A DNA stretch of 64,000 nucleotides from an uncultured Lachnospiraceae bacterium (GCA_900546495.1 URDN01000007.1:1-64000), one strand, 5' to 3'; positions 1 through 8,886 are shown, counted from the first letter of the stretch. Notes: a model not told the origin generated them from the sequence alone. A program made the numbers and translations.

Positions 1-3000
1 ATGTATCACCTGAAATCTGAAATGCTTCTTTTTCTTCTCTAACTTCCACGGAAGCATCCTCCAGATACTCCCTATACTGTTCCGGAATATGCTCCGGTGT
101 GTAATAGCTGCGGGTTTCACCGGTAGCCTCATCTACGCGGTTTACCGGATTCTCCACCCAAGTCATACGCATGCTTTTCTCAAGATTTTCTGCTTCACGG
201 GCGTTAGCAAAATGTGGCAGATCGGCCGCGATCATATTTGTGAAAATCTTTTTAACCTGTTCCTTCATGTCGTCTTCTAAATAAAATCTCTTATTCTGAC
301 ACATGCTTTCAAATATCTGTAACAATTCTTCCGCAGTATAATCCGGAATCAGATAATTTTCACCAAACCGTGAATAAAAACCCGGATTACTATCAAGAAA
401 TGTTTCCATTTCTGCGGGATATCCGGCAGCAACGACTGCGAATTCGCCCATGTGATCCGTCATCTGTTCCAGAATCGTATCGATTGTTTCCTGTCCAAAA
501 TCGTTACCGGAATCTTCGCTGCGTTTGAGCATGTATGCCTCATCGATAAAAAGTACGCCTCCCATTGCACGTTCAATCACCTTCTGCGTCTTGATGGCAG
601 TCTGTCCAACGTATCCTGCAACAAGATCGGCTCTTGTGACCTTTACCACATGTCCGCGCGGTAAAAAGCCTGCTTCCTTATACGCTTTTCCAATGAGCTT
701 TGCGACAGTTGTTTTTCCAACACCAGGATTTCCACGTAAAACCATATGCAGATTCAGCTCATCCAGTAAATCTTCACGCCCGGCCTTTACTGCGTTTTCC
801 TGTAATTTCAGTAAGTTTTTCAATTTTTCTTTCACTCCGGAAAAACCAACCATGCTTTCAATTTCTTCCATTGCAGTTCGGGTATCTTCCTTCTTCAGAG
901 GTGTTCTGGTGTAGCGAACCATATCTGCCGGAATATCTGCACCGGTTAATTCACATTCCTTTACATGTTCCCGTACATAATCCTCTCCATGCTCGCTGAT
1001 CAAACGATCAATCTGAGCGTCCAAACTAGCCGTAAGGAAGTGGTTGCGAATAAAGCGTGCATTTCCAAAATCTTTTTCTTTTCCGTGATGTTTCACATAT
1101 CTGGTTAAAGCACGAAGCGCATTTTCTCTGTATTCTGCATTTGCTGTGATTCCTTTCGCCTTCAGCATTCCCATCAGAATTTCTGTCAATTCTTCTCCTG
1201 TATAATTGTCAAAGCGAATGGTCTGTTTGAACCGGTTCTTATAGCCCGGATTATGTTCGATCAGATCATTCATTTCATCCTCGTAACCAGCAACAATAAC
1301 ACAGAGTCTGTCGTGATTGTTTTCCATATAAGAAAGCAAAGCGCCTAAAACACTTTCTCCACGCCCTGTTTTATCCTGCTCTAACAGATATGCTTCATCA
1401 ATAAACAGAATGCCGTCCAATGCTTTTTTCGCAACTTCGACAAAATTACCATTGTTTTCTCTGTTAAATACCTCGTTCATCAGATCTGTAGCTGTGTATT
1501 CCACCACATGACCTCGTTTTAACATCCCAAGGTTTCTCATAATCTGACCAAAATAACGGGCTACGGTTGTCTTTCCTGTGCCGGGATTACCAATAAAAAT
1601 GTAATGTCCCGGATCACTCTGTCGTCCGCTGATCATTCGGTTACGAATGGTATTCACCATTTCCTTTACATTAGCAAGTCCCACCATATTCTGAAGGTTT
1701 TCTAACACTTTTTTACGTGATTCAGAAATAGGCTGTAAATGTTTCTCGAACTCTTTTGGAATATGTCTGATATCAAGGATGCCGTATTCAATATCATTTT
1801 CACGAACGGTTTCTTTCGCTGCATCGTTACTGTATGCCCGGCCCATATCATTGATGAGGTTTACAGCTTCCCTTGCATTTCCCCACTCTTCCGGATCTGC
1901 TGTTTCTACCCAGTTTTCACAGAAATCCGGAAGCAGGTTCTCCAGATCCTCTGAAAAACGGAAGTGCTGTTTCTTCGCATGAAATTTCAGGATTTCACAC
2001 ATTTCAGAAGGTGCGTATGGCTCGATGTTCATTTTCAATTTAAAACGGCTTGCAAGTCCCGGATTCGATTTGATAAAGACCGCTGTCTCTTCTGGGTATC
2101 CCGCCGCCACAACAACAAATTTGCCTTTGTACTCGTCCATTAATTTGCAAAGAGTATCGATTGCTTCCTGACCGAAGTCTGCTTCGCTGTTACCCGCACG
2201 TTTGAGGGCATAAACCTCATCAATAAAAAGCACACCTCCCATCGCTTCTTCCACTTTCTGTCTTACCAGAAGTGCTGTTTGTCCGATATAACCACCGACA
2301 AGTTCCGAACGATCTGTTTCCACTACATGTCCACTTTTTAAATATCCCATTTCAAAAAATAACTGACCAAGCAATTTTGCCACCGTTGTCTTTCCAACCC
2401 CCGGAGGACCGGTAAGCACAACATGCAGCATTTCTTCTTCCTTTTTCTCATCCGGATCGTCCAAATCCGGCTGCAATCTGGATACCGTCAGATATGGTAG
2501 TGCTGCCAATGGTGAACGGTCTTTTGTTTCATAGGATGCCAACTTTTTTTTGACCATTGTCATACCAATAAGTTTGGCGAGCTGTTCTTTTGCTGATTCT
2601 GGTCTCTTTGTACCAAGCAATTCATAACAACTGTCTTTATCCAGCAATTTTTCCTTTTCAAATCCGCGAAGTCTTGTATACAGTTCCTTGATACGAACCG
2701 GCTGCTCACTTAACTGCAATGCCTGATAAAGTGCCACTGCAACTTCGGCCAGCTCACTGAGGCGAATCTTCAATCCATAATTAATCTTCATATACATGAG
2801 CATATTTTTCAGCTCGATCGCATTCGGAGAAGGAATGTTGATAATATTATTTAATGCATCTTTATTTTCTTCGACCATTTTTTTCACTTCATAAATACTC
2901 GCCAGATCGTTATCTGTATAAATAAATATCATGATATTCTGATTTTCACTTCCAAGACGCTCATAACCTGCGGTAAGAGAATGCAGTGGGTCGGATCCAA

Positions 3001-3592
3001 ACTCCTGCAAAAATGTGGTCGGATCATTGATCACAACTGCGGTTTTAATTGCCGCATTATACATATAAGCATCCATCTGACGTTTTACAAAGGTGTTATC
3101 TGTCATTCCAAGATGCAGTGGACCTCCCACAGTATTTTTCACCAGCACACCGGAATGTGCACCGGCTTTCCAGCTCTGGTCTTCAGATACCGTATCCTCT
3201 GGCTCCTGCTGTACTGCACCTTCCTGTGGCACAGCAGATGGTAACGCGGTATCTGCTACGGCACTTCCCATACGATGTGCATTACGTCCGCGTCTTAATC
3301 CTTTCCCGGAGCGCGGTTCTGTCGAAGCACCTGCATTGGTTTTTGTTGGACTCTCTTTCTTCGTTGTCTTCAATAATTTGAAAGATTCATCGTCATAACA
3401 ATATAACTTCTGATCATTGTCAAAAAACACAATACGTTCATATCCGTTTCTTTTGAGTTCCTGCCAGATTGCCTGCTCAATATTCATTTTTACGCCACTG
3501 TCTGTGTAAAATTCATCTGCAGTCTTGCCGGTAATAAAAAACAAACGTTTCCAGGAATTTTCAGCTGAAAAATAACTATTTGTATTTGCCAT
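1..3592 (-). CDS. Triple AAA+ ATPase, CbbX/SpoVK-like (3' end outside window)
   Basis: At least 1,197 residues are present and the frame stays open to the window edge, so the C-terminus is missing. The ATG at 3592 follows a GAGAAGGAG ribosome site. The first ~330 residues are not a recognised domain. Three AAA+ modules follow, each with Walker A (GPPGVGKTT near residue 394, GNPGTGKTT near 665, GNPGVGKTT near 952), Walker B (LFIDE, for example near 455 and 1012) and an NPG-x-x-SRF/NRF arginine-finger region. This is the CbbX/SpoVK/EccA style of AAA+ module, whose members remodel Rubisco or act in sporulation and type VII secretion. All three sites look intact, so ATP hydrolysis is likely. It is the last visible gene of a minus-strand operon behind two Hsp70-like genes, which suggests joint protein remodelling. 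Substrate unknown. Confidence 0.85.
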   Translation of the reverse strand, partial: MANTNSYFSAENSWKRLFFITGKTADEFYTDSGVKMNIEQAIWQELKRNGYERIVFFDNDQKLYCYDDESFKLLKTTKKESPTKTNAGASTEPRSGKGLRRGRNAHRMGSAVADTALPSAVPQEGAVQQEPEDTVSEDQSWKAGAHSGVLVKNTVGGPLHLGMTDNTFVKRQMDAYMYNAAIKTAVVINDPTTFLQEFGSDPLHSLTAGYERLGSENQNIMIFIYTDNDLASIYEVKKMVEENKDALNNIINIPSPNAIELKNMLMYMKINYGLKIRLSELAEVAVALYQALQLSEQPVRIKELYTRLRGFEKEKLLDKDSCYELLGTKRPESAKEQLAKLIGMTMVKKKLASYETKDRSPLAALPYLTVSRLQPDLDDPDEKKEEEMLHVVLTGPPGVGKTTVAKLLGQLFFEMGYLKSGHVVETDRSELVGGYIGQTALLVRQKVEEAMGGVLFIDEVYALKRAGNSEADFGQEAIDTLCKLMDEYKGKFVVVAAGYPEETAVFIKSNPGLASRFKLKMNIEPYAPSEMCEILKFHAKKQHFRFSEDLENLLPDFCENWVETADPEEWGNAREAVNLINDMGRAYSNDAAKETVRENDIEYGILDIRHIPKEFEKHLQPISESRKKVLENLQNMVGLANVKEMVNTIRNRMISGRQSDPGHYIFIGNPGTGKTTVARYFGQIMRNLGMLKRGHVVEYTATDLMNEVFNRENNGNFVEVAKKALDGILFIDEAYLLEQDKTGRGESVLGALLSYMENNHDRLCVIVAGYEDEMNDLIEHNPGYKNRFKQTIRFDNYTGEELTEILMGMLKAKGITANAEYRENALRALTRYVKHHGKEKDFGNARFIRNHFLTASLDAQIDRLISEHGEDYVREHVKECELTGADIPADMVRYTRTPLKKEDTRTAMEEIESMVGFSGVKEKLKNLLKLQENAVKAGREDLLDELNLHMVLRGNPGVGKTTVAKLIGKAYKEAGFLPRGHVVKVTRADLVAGYVGQTAIKTQKVIERAMGGVLFIDEAYMLKRSEDSGNDFGQETIDTILEQMTDHMGEFAVVAAGYPAEMETFLDSNPGFYSRFGENYLIPDYTAEELLQIFESMCQNKRFYLEDDMKEQVKKIFTNMIAADLPHFANAREAENLEKSMRMTWVENPVNRVDEATGETRSYYTPEHIPEQYREYLEDASVEVREEKEAFQISGDT

Positions 3593-3686
3593 TGTCCTAT
3601 TCTCCTTCTCTAGCGATTCATCTCATTCATATATTTTTACTTCGTAGAAGCTACCGGTGCTTTCTGTGTACGTCTCACGCGTGAGG

Positions 3687-3902
3687 TCACAGTATCTCTC
3701 TTGTGCGGACACTGTTGTACTGGTAGTTCCACTCCAATGCGGCCAGTGCCAGCTCCTCTTTCATATCCATCGCACCGTAAAAACGCTCGCGTTCTTTTAC
3801 CTGTGCATCCAGACGCTGTACTGCCGCACTCATCTGGCTCACTTTTCTGTCGGCATCCTGCTGCTGCTGACGAATCTGACGTGACAGACGTTCATCAGCT
3901 AC
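3687..3902 (-). CDS. Coiled-coil tail in shifted frame after the short Hsp70-like gene
   Basis: Directly after the TAG of the 402-residue Hsp70-like gene, the -1 frame is open for 71 codons and ends with TGA at 3687-3689. It reads as a charged, Gln-rich coiled coil (VADERLSRQIRQQQQDADRK...), ending VRTREIL. No ATG/GTG with a convincing ribosome site lies at its start; internal options are GTG at 3842 or ATG at 3833. Joining it to the upstream ...EELEQ end gives a continuous heptad-like helix, and one extra G (CAGGTAGCT instead of CAGTAGCT) would restore a single ~473-residue protein. It may be a frameshifted C-terminus, a sequencing indel, or a small separate gene. A perfect palindrome, CTCACGCGTGAG, follows at 3674-3685. 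Confidence 0.5.
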   Translation of the reverse strand, partial: VADERLSRQIRQQQQDADRKVSQMSAAVQRLDAQVKERERFYGAMDMKEELALAALEWNYQYNSVRTREIL

Positions 3903-5107
3903 TGTTCCAGTTCCTCTGTATCTTCCTTATGTGCAACGCCGTATGCAAAACGGGATGCTCCGAAAGACACTGCCTCACTTGTTCTGTGCATGATGATCGG
4001 ATATTTATCTGCTACCAGTTTTTTCAGATTCGCGCTGATCATCGGCATCTGGCTTCCGCCGCCCGAAAGAACGATTGCATCCATTGTAATTCCACCTTCT
4101 GCCGCTTCCTCCAGCATTTTCTGCACCAGTTCCAGTGTCTGAAATACAAGAGGTTCACTCAGTTTTTCAAAGCGTTCCCTGGTAATCTCTACCTCACAGT
4201 ATTCGTTCTGCTGATTCATGACAGATGCCACATAAATGTCATCGTCCGTCAAAGCGATCTTCGCTTTCACTGCTTCACGCATGATTTCTGCTCTCTGAAT
4301 CTCATTCTGAGGTTCAAATCCATACTGTTTCTGCAATACAGATAAAAGTTCCTGATATAAGACGTTGTCGAAATCTTTTCCACCGACTTCCTCCAGTCCG
4401 TCTTTCGCATGCATTTTATACGGAGTTCCCTCATTCTGAGCCGTCACGATAGCAGTATCAAAGGTTCCATGCCCCAGGTCATAGACCAGTACCGTAAACT
4501 CATTTTTCTTGATACGGATCTGCTCCGGTGCAATATGCTGCATATAATGAAGATAATCGATTGCTACTGCTGCAGGCTCCGGCAGTCTGTTCAAGACCTG
4601 AATCGGTTTCCCATTTATCTCAACCTTTCCCAGATTTTCCTGCATGATCTCCAACACGGGCACGTTGTCGGCAAACGCTGCCGGAAATGTAAATACTACA
4701 TTATAAACTGGTGGAAGACCTTTATTTGCAAGCTCCTTTTCTGCCAACACAAGCAAATCATGTGCTGTTGCAGCATAAATGTGACCTGCCTGTACCGGTC
4801 TCTCAATTCCCGGAATCTTAAGTGTAAGTTCCGGCAGGCGGGTTTTTGCCGCATACACCAACTGCTGTGGATTTCTGGCGTATTTCTGTTCTGCTGCTCT
4901 GCCCTCAGAAAAGACATCGATCTGCTCTCCATCCGGTGGAAGCACATAGGCCGTTGTTGGCATTCCCTGTGTGGAAAGAGAAGCAGGAAGCAGCGGAATC
5001 GGATCGTTCTTCGGGCTTTCCAGCAGGGATACATAGCCGTATCCATTACCGATATCCAATCCTAATACTCTGTTTTTATTCTCTGATTTTTCTGATCTGG
5101 CCATCAT
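3899..5107 (-). CDS. Hsp70-like ATPase, nucleotide-binding domain only
   Basis: This 402-residue protein has the Hsp70/actin-fold nucleotide-binding domain: phosphate-1 motif (LGLDIGNGYG, near residue 16), phosphate-2 motif with an altered glycine (VYDLGHGTFD, near 208) and adenosine motif (IVLSGGGSQMPMI, near 350). Canonical DnaK is about 600-640 residues; here the substrate-binding domain and lid are absent. A coiled coil follows in the next frame (see 3687-3902). GGAGGATAAATGATG gives two adjacent ATGs; the second, at 5104, has the better spacing. It lies 74 bp after a longer Hsp70-like gene and 306 bp before the triple AAA+ gene. It probably uses ATP-driven conformational change on a dedicated partner rather than general folding. 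Confidence 0.85.
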   Translation of the reverse strand: MMARSEKSENKNRVLGLDIGNGYGYVSLLESPKNDPIPLLPASLSTQGMPTTAYVLPPDGEQIDVFSEGRAAEQKYARNPQQLVYAAKTRLPELTLKIPGIERPVQAGHIYAATAHDLLVLAEKELANKGLPPVYNVVFTFPAAFADNVPVLEIMQENLGKVEINGKPIQVLNRLPEPAAVAIDYLHYMQHIAPEQIRIKKNEFTVLVYDLGHGTFDTAIVTAQNEGTPYKMHAKDGLEEVGGKDFDNVLYQELLSVLQKQYGFEPQNEIQRAEIMREAVKAKIALTDDDIYVASVMNQQNEYCEVEITRERFEKLSEPLVFQTLELVQKMLEEAAEGGITMDAIVLSGGGSQMPMISANLKKLVADKYPIIMHRTSEAVSFGASRFAYGVAHKEDTEELEQ

Positions 5108-5165
5108 TTATCCTCCTGTTATTATGATTTAATAAGACTGCCATGCGAAGCATGTGTAGATCACG

Positions 5166-5188
5166 ATCATGAACTGCAAGTTCATGAT
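5166..5188 (-). other. Perfect 10-bp hairpin over the stop codon of the longer Hsp70-like gene
   Basis: ATCATGAACT and AGTTCATGAT pair around a 3-nt loop and include the TGA stop at 5182-5184. A second small stem (CATGC-GAA-GCATG) lies at about 5141-5153. There is no T-run, so this is not a typical terminator. It sits between two Hsp70-like genes of one operon and could stabilise or couple the messages. Confidence 0.5.
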
Positions 5189-6762
5189 ATACTAAGATTT
5201 TTCAGTTCCACTGTACTCTCGATCGGTTTCTCCGGATGATCTGCCTCGTGCGCTTCAATTGTCAGTACTCCCAATTTATCAATACAAAGCCGACTCTCGT
5301 TGCGGGTGCCTTTCGGGACTCCTCTTCCATGGTCCAGAGAGACTTTCATAATCTCGGTGTAATCCTCTGCCACCTGTTCTGAATTCGGATGTGCTTTATT
5401 TGCTTCGTATACGGAAAATCCGGAGTATCTCTGATCTTCATGGAGTGTTGTTGAATTCTGATAGGCTGCCTGAAACGGAATTGGTGTTCCGGCAGGGATA
5501 TAGGTCGAAATATAACCGCTCTCATCATCGACACTATGATAGAATCGAATTCCAATGTCATATCCTACTCGTGTCTGAACAACGGAAGCAGCTTCTGCCT
5601 TTTCAGCAATATCACTCATCGCTTCTGCAGTACCATAACGTGCAACCCCATCGGCAATGGCGCGGCTTGGATTGGAAATCTGGATTTTATCCTTATATTC
5701 CGGAAACACCTCATCTAATGCATGTTTGACCATCGGCATTTGACTCGCTCCACCCGTCAAAATGATTGTTTCTGGCTTCTGGTTTGGATGTCTATTAAGA
5801 ATATTTTCTGTCGCTTTCATTGTTCTCATCAGCAACTCACTGGAAGCATCCTCAAACTCTTCACGTGTGATACTTACTGTCAGATATTCGTTGTTATAGA
5901 GCAATTCCACTTCTGTGTAGGTATCGGACGTTAACTCCTTTTTGGCCTTTACAGCGTCTACCCGAAGTGATGCTTCGTGCGGTCGATTCAGCTGAATCTG
6001 ATATTTCGCCTGAAATTTCTGTACGATTAACTCATACATAATGTCATCGAACTCTCCACCTCCCACATCTTCCAGACCGTCTTTGTCCAAAATGTCATAA
6101 TAATAGTCTCCATCACCGCTTGTTCTTCCTTTTGGATACAGCGCTACCAGCGCAAGATCAAAGGTACCTCCGCCCAGATCATAAACTAATGCAATCGTAT
6201 CTTCATTCGTACCAAATTTAGCCAGATAATCCAGTCCTGCCGCTGCCGGTTCCGCAATAGTGCCACTCACATGTACCTGTGTTCCATCGGCAAGAGACGC
6301 CTTCTCTGCCAGTTCGATCAATCTCTGTCTCTGCGCACTGGTATACGTTGCCGGATAACTCAGGGCAATCTCATTTGTTGTCATCTGCCAGCCTGACTGA
6401 AGCTTTTTATTGGCAGCTCTCACACAATGCTGAATAACCTCTGTAATTGCTTCATCGTAGGAAATCTCTTTACCATCCAGTGTCATTGTTTCGCCAAGAT
6501 GGCGTTTCAGACGATTGACTCTGTTTTCCACGGGCTTTGCGCGTCCACGTACTGCTGCGTCCCCGCAAAGAATACCTGTTTCTTCTGAGTAAAAGAACAC
6601 ACTTGGGATTCCTTCATTTAATCCTGCGGGGAGCAGATCATGTACATTTCCTCCAAGTCTGGTTTTATCGTCAAAATCTGAAATATAACTCAGGAATGAA
6701 TAACAGTTACCAAAATCCATACCGATCACCGGTTTATTTTTTGCTTTACTTTTTCTTTCCAT
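5182..6762 (-). CDS. Hsp70-like ATPase with short C-terminal domain
   Basis: The protein is 526 residues long from the ATG at 6762, which has an AAAGGAG site; a GTG nine bases upstream is too close to that site. The nucleotide-binding domain fills residues ~10-380, with phosphate-1 (IGMDFGNCYS, near 13), phosphate-2 (VYDLGGGTFD, near 193) and adenosine (ILTGGASQMPM) motifs intact. The remaining ~140 residues are shorter than the DnaK substrate-binding region, could form a beta-rich domain, and show no helical lid. No DnaJ or GrpE gene is near, so this is probably a specialised Hsp70 relative, not the housekeeping DnaK. It is operonic with the second Hsp70-like gene, the small membrane proteins and the AAA+ gene. 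Confidence 0.87.
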   Translation of the reverse strand: MERKSKAKNKPVIGMDFGNCYSFLSYISDFDDKTRLGGNVHDLLPAGLNEGIPSVFFYSEETGILCGDAAVRGRAKPVENRVNRLKRHLGETMTLDGKEISYDEAITEVIQHCVRAANKKLQSGWQMTTNEIALSYPATYTSAQRQRLIELAEKASLADGTQVHVSGTIAEPAAAGLDYLAKFGTNEDTIALVYDLGGGTFDLALVALYPKGRTSGDGDYYYDILDKDGLEDVGGGEFDDIMYELIVQKFQAKYQIQLNRPHEASLRVDAVKAKKELTSDTYTEVELLYNNEYLTVSITREEFEDASSELLMRTMKATENILNRHPNQKPETIILTGGASQMPMVKHALDEVFPEYKDKIQISNPSRAIADGVARYGTAEAMSDIAEKAEAASVVQTRVGYDIGIRFYHSVDDESGYISTYIPAGTPIPFQAAYQNSTTLHEDQRYSGFSVYEANKAHPNSEQVAEDYTEIMKVSLDHGRGVPKGTRNESRLCIDKLGVLTIEAHEADHPEKPIESTVELKNLSIS

Positions 6763-6823
6763 TTCACACACTCCTTTATGATGTTTTTTCTATGGTTTCT
6801 TATTTATCACTTATCATTTTTAT

Positions 6824-7042
6824 TTATCTGAATACCGTTTTCAGAGCATATCCTATTCCAAACAGTATGAGCAGTATCGGCATAATACCATTGATCAATA
6901 CTCCGGTATGACTTACAAATGCTTCCGCAATAAAAGCGTGATAGCGGATACAGCTTGCCACAAACAAAATACCTAACGCAGCTGCCCATCCGATCAGGAA
7001 ACGTCTCGCTGCCATCCAGATTTCCCACATCTCATAACCCAT
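6824..7042 (-). CDS. Small membrane protein
   Basis: This 72-residue protein starts at the ATG at 7042, directly after the stop of the preceding gene, with TTGGAGGTGGTAAGA upstream; a TTG 36 bp further upstream would overlap that gene. Two hydrophobic segments (around FLIGWAAALGILFVASCI and LINGIMPILLILFGIGYAL) flank a short polar part, suggesting a two-helix membrane protein. No family is recognised. Its place between another small membrane protein and two Hsp70-like genes suggests it anchors or regulates the complex at the membrane. Confidence 0.6.
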   Translation of the reverse strand: MGYEMWEIWMAARRFLIGWAAALGILFVASCIRYHAFIAEAFVSHTGVLINGIMPILLILFGIGYALKTVFR

Positions 7043-7044
7043 TC

Positions 7045-7323
7045 TTACCACCTCCAAAATCGACTTCTGATTCTCCAACGCAAGCGGAGAATCAGATATG
7101 CAATCACAGCGATCACAACAAATGCGATCACACCATAGGAACAGATTTTTGCTGCAAATACGGCCATCGCCGCCATAATACGGTTCAGGTTTACCAGCAT
7201 CACGATTGCCAGGATCACAGATAAAATTCCCAGGATTCTTGTCACAAGCTGTGCCGGTGACAGATTACGGATTCCGGACATTCTGCCCGATCCATTTCCA
7301 AAAATATCTCGTCTACGTCTCAT
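7045..7323 (-). CDS. Small membrane protein with basic termini
   Basis: This 92-residue protein begins MRRRRDIF and ends in an Arg/Trp-rich tail (RLRWRIRSRFWRW). Two hydrophobic helices fill the middle (LGILSVILAIVMLV and YGVIAFVVIAVIAYLIL). The ATG at 7323 overlaps the end of the upstream TraG-like gene by about 11 bp, a sign of translational coupling; GGAGGGAAATAGGAAAG precedes it. The basic ends suggest both termini lie in the cytoplasm. No family is recognised. Confidence 0.65.
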   Translation of the reverse strand: MRRRRDIFGNGSGRMSGIRNLSPAQLVTRILGILSVILAIVMLVNLNRIMAAMAVFAAKICSYGVIAFVVIAVIAYLILRLRWRIRSRFWRW

Positions 7324-8590
7324 CTTTCCTATTTCCCTCCTTATTCGTTAACTGATACGCTACTCCAGACTGCATAAAGACTTCGGTCGGAACCAGAAAA
7401 ATGTTGTTACTTTCCATGGTTTTCACTGCCAGATAATCAGCGACTGTTCCCCAGCGTGATGGTGTCTGGTACAGATCGTTACTTTGTACACGCAGACGCT
7501 GTTCTGACTGGATCTGCCAGTTGACTGCTTTTTGAAAAGTAAAAAACAGATGCGGCGGTGTGCCTGCCGTTGGTGCCGGGAAATAATGCTGATAGGTACT
7601 GAATAACCGTTCTGACACCACATCGGTAGCTGCAGGTGTCTGCTGTGGAAACATCACAACATTTGCAAATGCAAGATCTGCTGCTTCCGGAAGCCATTTC
7701 ACCGGATTCTGTGCCAGAAACATCAGCTCGATCCGCCCCTGCATTTTTTCTCTCAGAAGATATCTCAGTAACTCGTCTTCTTCATTTTCAAAAATCATCT
7801 CATCCAGGATCACTCTCAGGCGGGTTCCCTGTTTCAGACAGTTGTACAGTTCTTCTTTCAAACAGGTATTTAAAATCTGATAATCTCTGGAAGCAGTATA
7901 GAAAGCAAACAGTCTGCCATGTTCTCTGATCCCTGTTGCAAAGCTGTAACCGGCGTCATTTCCGGGAGTATAGACTTCCTCAAATACTTCCTCCAGTTTT
8001 CCACAGATTCTTCTCAGAACAATGCCTGCCTCGTGATTGCTTCGAATGTTATCCTCCACCACATTGGAGAGACCACATTCCATTGCAACCTCTGAGATCA
8101 CATCATCGTCTTCCTCTAACAGACCTGTCATAGCCGGCAGAGAAACCGGATATTTTGCAGCAACGATGTCCAGTAAAGCTGCTGTGTAAATCATTACTTT
8201 TCCGATTAAAACTCCGATTCCCATTTTCTCTGCTGCAAGGCTTACAAATCTCTGGATCTGCTGCTTTGACATTCCAAGAAACGGATGGTATATTTTTTCT
8301 GATGGACTTGCAATTCTCACGTTTGAGATCACTCCCTGTGTTCTCCGTCTCTGAAGTTCTGTAAATACCCCCGGATGACCGGAAAGTAAAATGATGGGCA
8401 TGTCTGCTTTTTCCATACAGCTTTCCACCAGGTTCAGGATCATTTCCTGATCACCGGCGCTTTCACCGGAAACAAGCAGATCACCACGTATGTTCTGAAA
8501 AAAACTGCGATTGTCAATGCTTCCTTCAAACACGTTTCTTTTTCTATTCAAGTGCTCACACTCTCGTGTAATTCTTCCTCTGTTACTCAT
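7313..8590 (-). CDS. TraG/VirD4-like P-loop protein with degenerate Walker A
   Basis: This 425-residue protein starts at the ATG at 8590, which has AAAAGGAGAACAAC directly upstream; an in-frame TTG at 8656 has no such site. The layout resembles VirD4/TraG/HerA-type ATPases: an early strand-loop (DLLVSGESAGDQE) where Walker A should be, a Walker B-like strand ending in ILDEM, and a following FLAQNP segment like the TraG glutamine motif. The G-x-x-G-x-G-K-S/T lysine and Ser/Thr are absent, so ATP binding may be lost. There is no transmembrane helix, but two tiny membrane proteins are encoded next. It is the first gene of the Hsp70/AAA+ operon and may serve as a scaffold. The family assignment rests on pattern resemblance only. 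Confidence 0.5.
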   Translation of the reverse strand: MSNRGRITRECEHLNRKRNVFEGSIDNRSFFQNIRGDLLVSGESAGDQEMILNLVESCMEKADMPIILLSGHPGVFTELQRRRTQGVISNVRIASPSEKIYHPFLGMSKQQIQRFVSLAAEKMGIGVLIGKVMIYTAALLDIVAAKYPVSLPAMTGLLEEDDDVISEVAMECGLSNVVEDNIRSNHEAGIVLRRICGKLEEVFEEVYTPGNDAGYSFATGIREHGRLFAFYTASRDYQILNTCLKEELYNCLKQGTRLRVILDEMIFENEEDELLRYLLREKMQGRIELMFLAQNPVKWLPEAADLAFANVVMFPQQTPAATDVVSERLFSTYQHYFPAPTAGTPPHLFFTFQKAVNWQIQSEQRLRVQSNDLYQTPSRWGTVADYLAVKTMESNNIFLVPTEVFMQSGVAYQLTNKEGNRKDET

Positions 8591-8689
8591 GTTGTTCTCC
8601 TTTTGCTCGCGCTCTCTTTGGAACAATTTCACAATATCGAATTTCTTCTCGTTCAAACAGGATGTTCTGTCTTCCTTTTTGCAACCAAA

Positions 8690-8822
8690 ATTCTGAAACC
8701 CCGAAATTTTATGAAACTCCCTGCTAAATTGAGCTCATCAGATCATGAAAACCTGTGGTTTTTGAAACCACGCAAGAGGTTGAAACCGCAAAAAAATTTG
8801 AAACTATGTAAGAGTTCAAACC
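8690..8822. repeat. 18-bp-period direct repeats upstream of the Hsp70/AAA+ operon
   Basis: TGAAAC recurs on the plus strand at 8694, 8712, 8763, 8781 and 8799, with a variant TGAAAAC at 8746 and TTCAAACC at 8815. Most intervals are 17-18 bp or double that, about 1.7 helical turns. The array lies between the terminator of the kinase gene and the start of the TraG-like gene, where a promoter would be expected. I see no good -35/-10 pair there. It may be a cooperative regulator binding site. Confidence 0.5.
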
Positions 8823-8843
8823 TGTTTTTCCGAAAAATGGCAT

Positions 8844-8886
8844 AAAAAAAGAAGCGACATGCTTTTTTCTTACATCTCGCTTCTTT
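8844..8886 (-). terminator. Terminator of the kinase/regulator operon
   Basis: GAAGCGAgATG pairs with CATgTCGCTTC around a ~10-nt loop and is followed on the minus strand by seven T residues. It lies about 70 bp past the kinase stop codon and separates the two-component operon from the TraG-like/Hsp70 operon. Confidence 0.85.

Noticed and set aside
3701..4345. Plus-strand open frame antisense to the short Hsp70-like gene
   Set aside because: It is the complement of a well-supported coding region, has no ribosome site and gives a Cys/His/Phe-rich sequence typical of antisense frames.
5182..6762. Housekeeping DnaK
   Set aside because: Too short, no lid, no dnaJ/grpE/hrcA context, and paired with a second unusual Hsp70.
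8690..8822. CRISPR-like array
   Set aside because: Repeated unit is only ~6-8 bp with ~11-bp gaps, no 24-36 bp repeats and no cas genes nearby.
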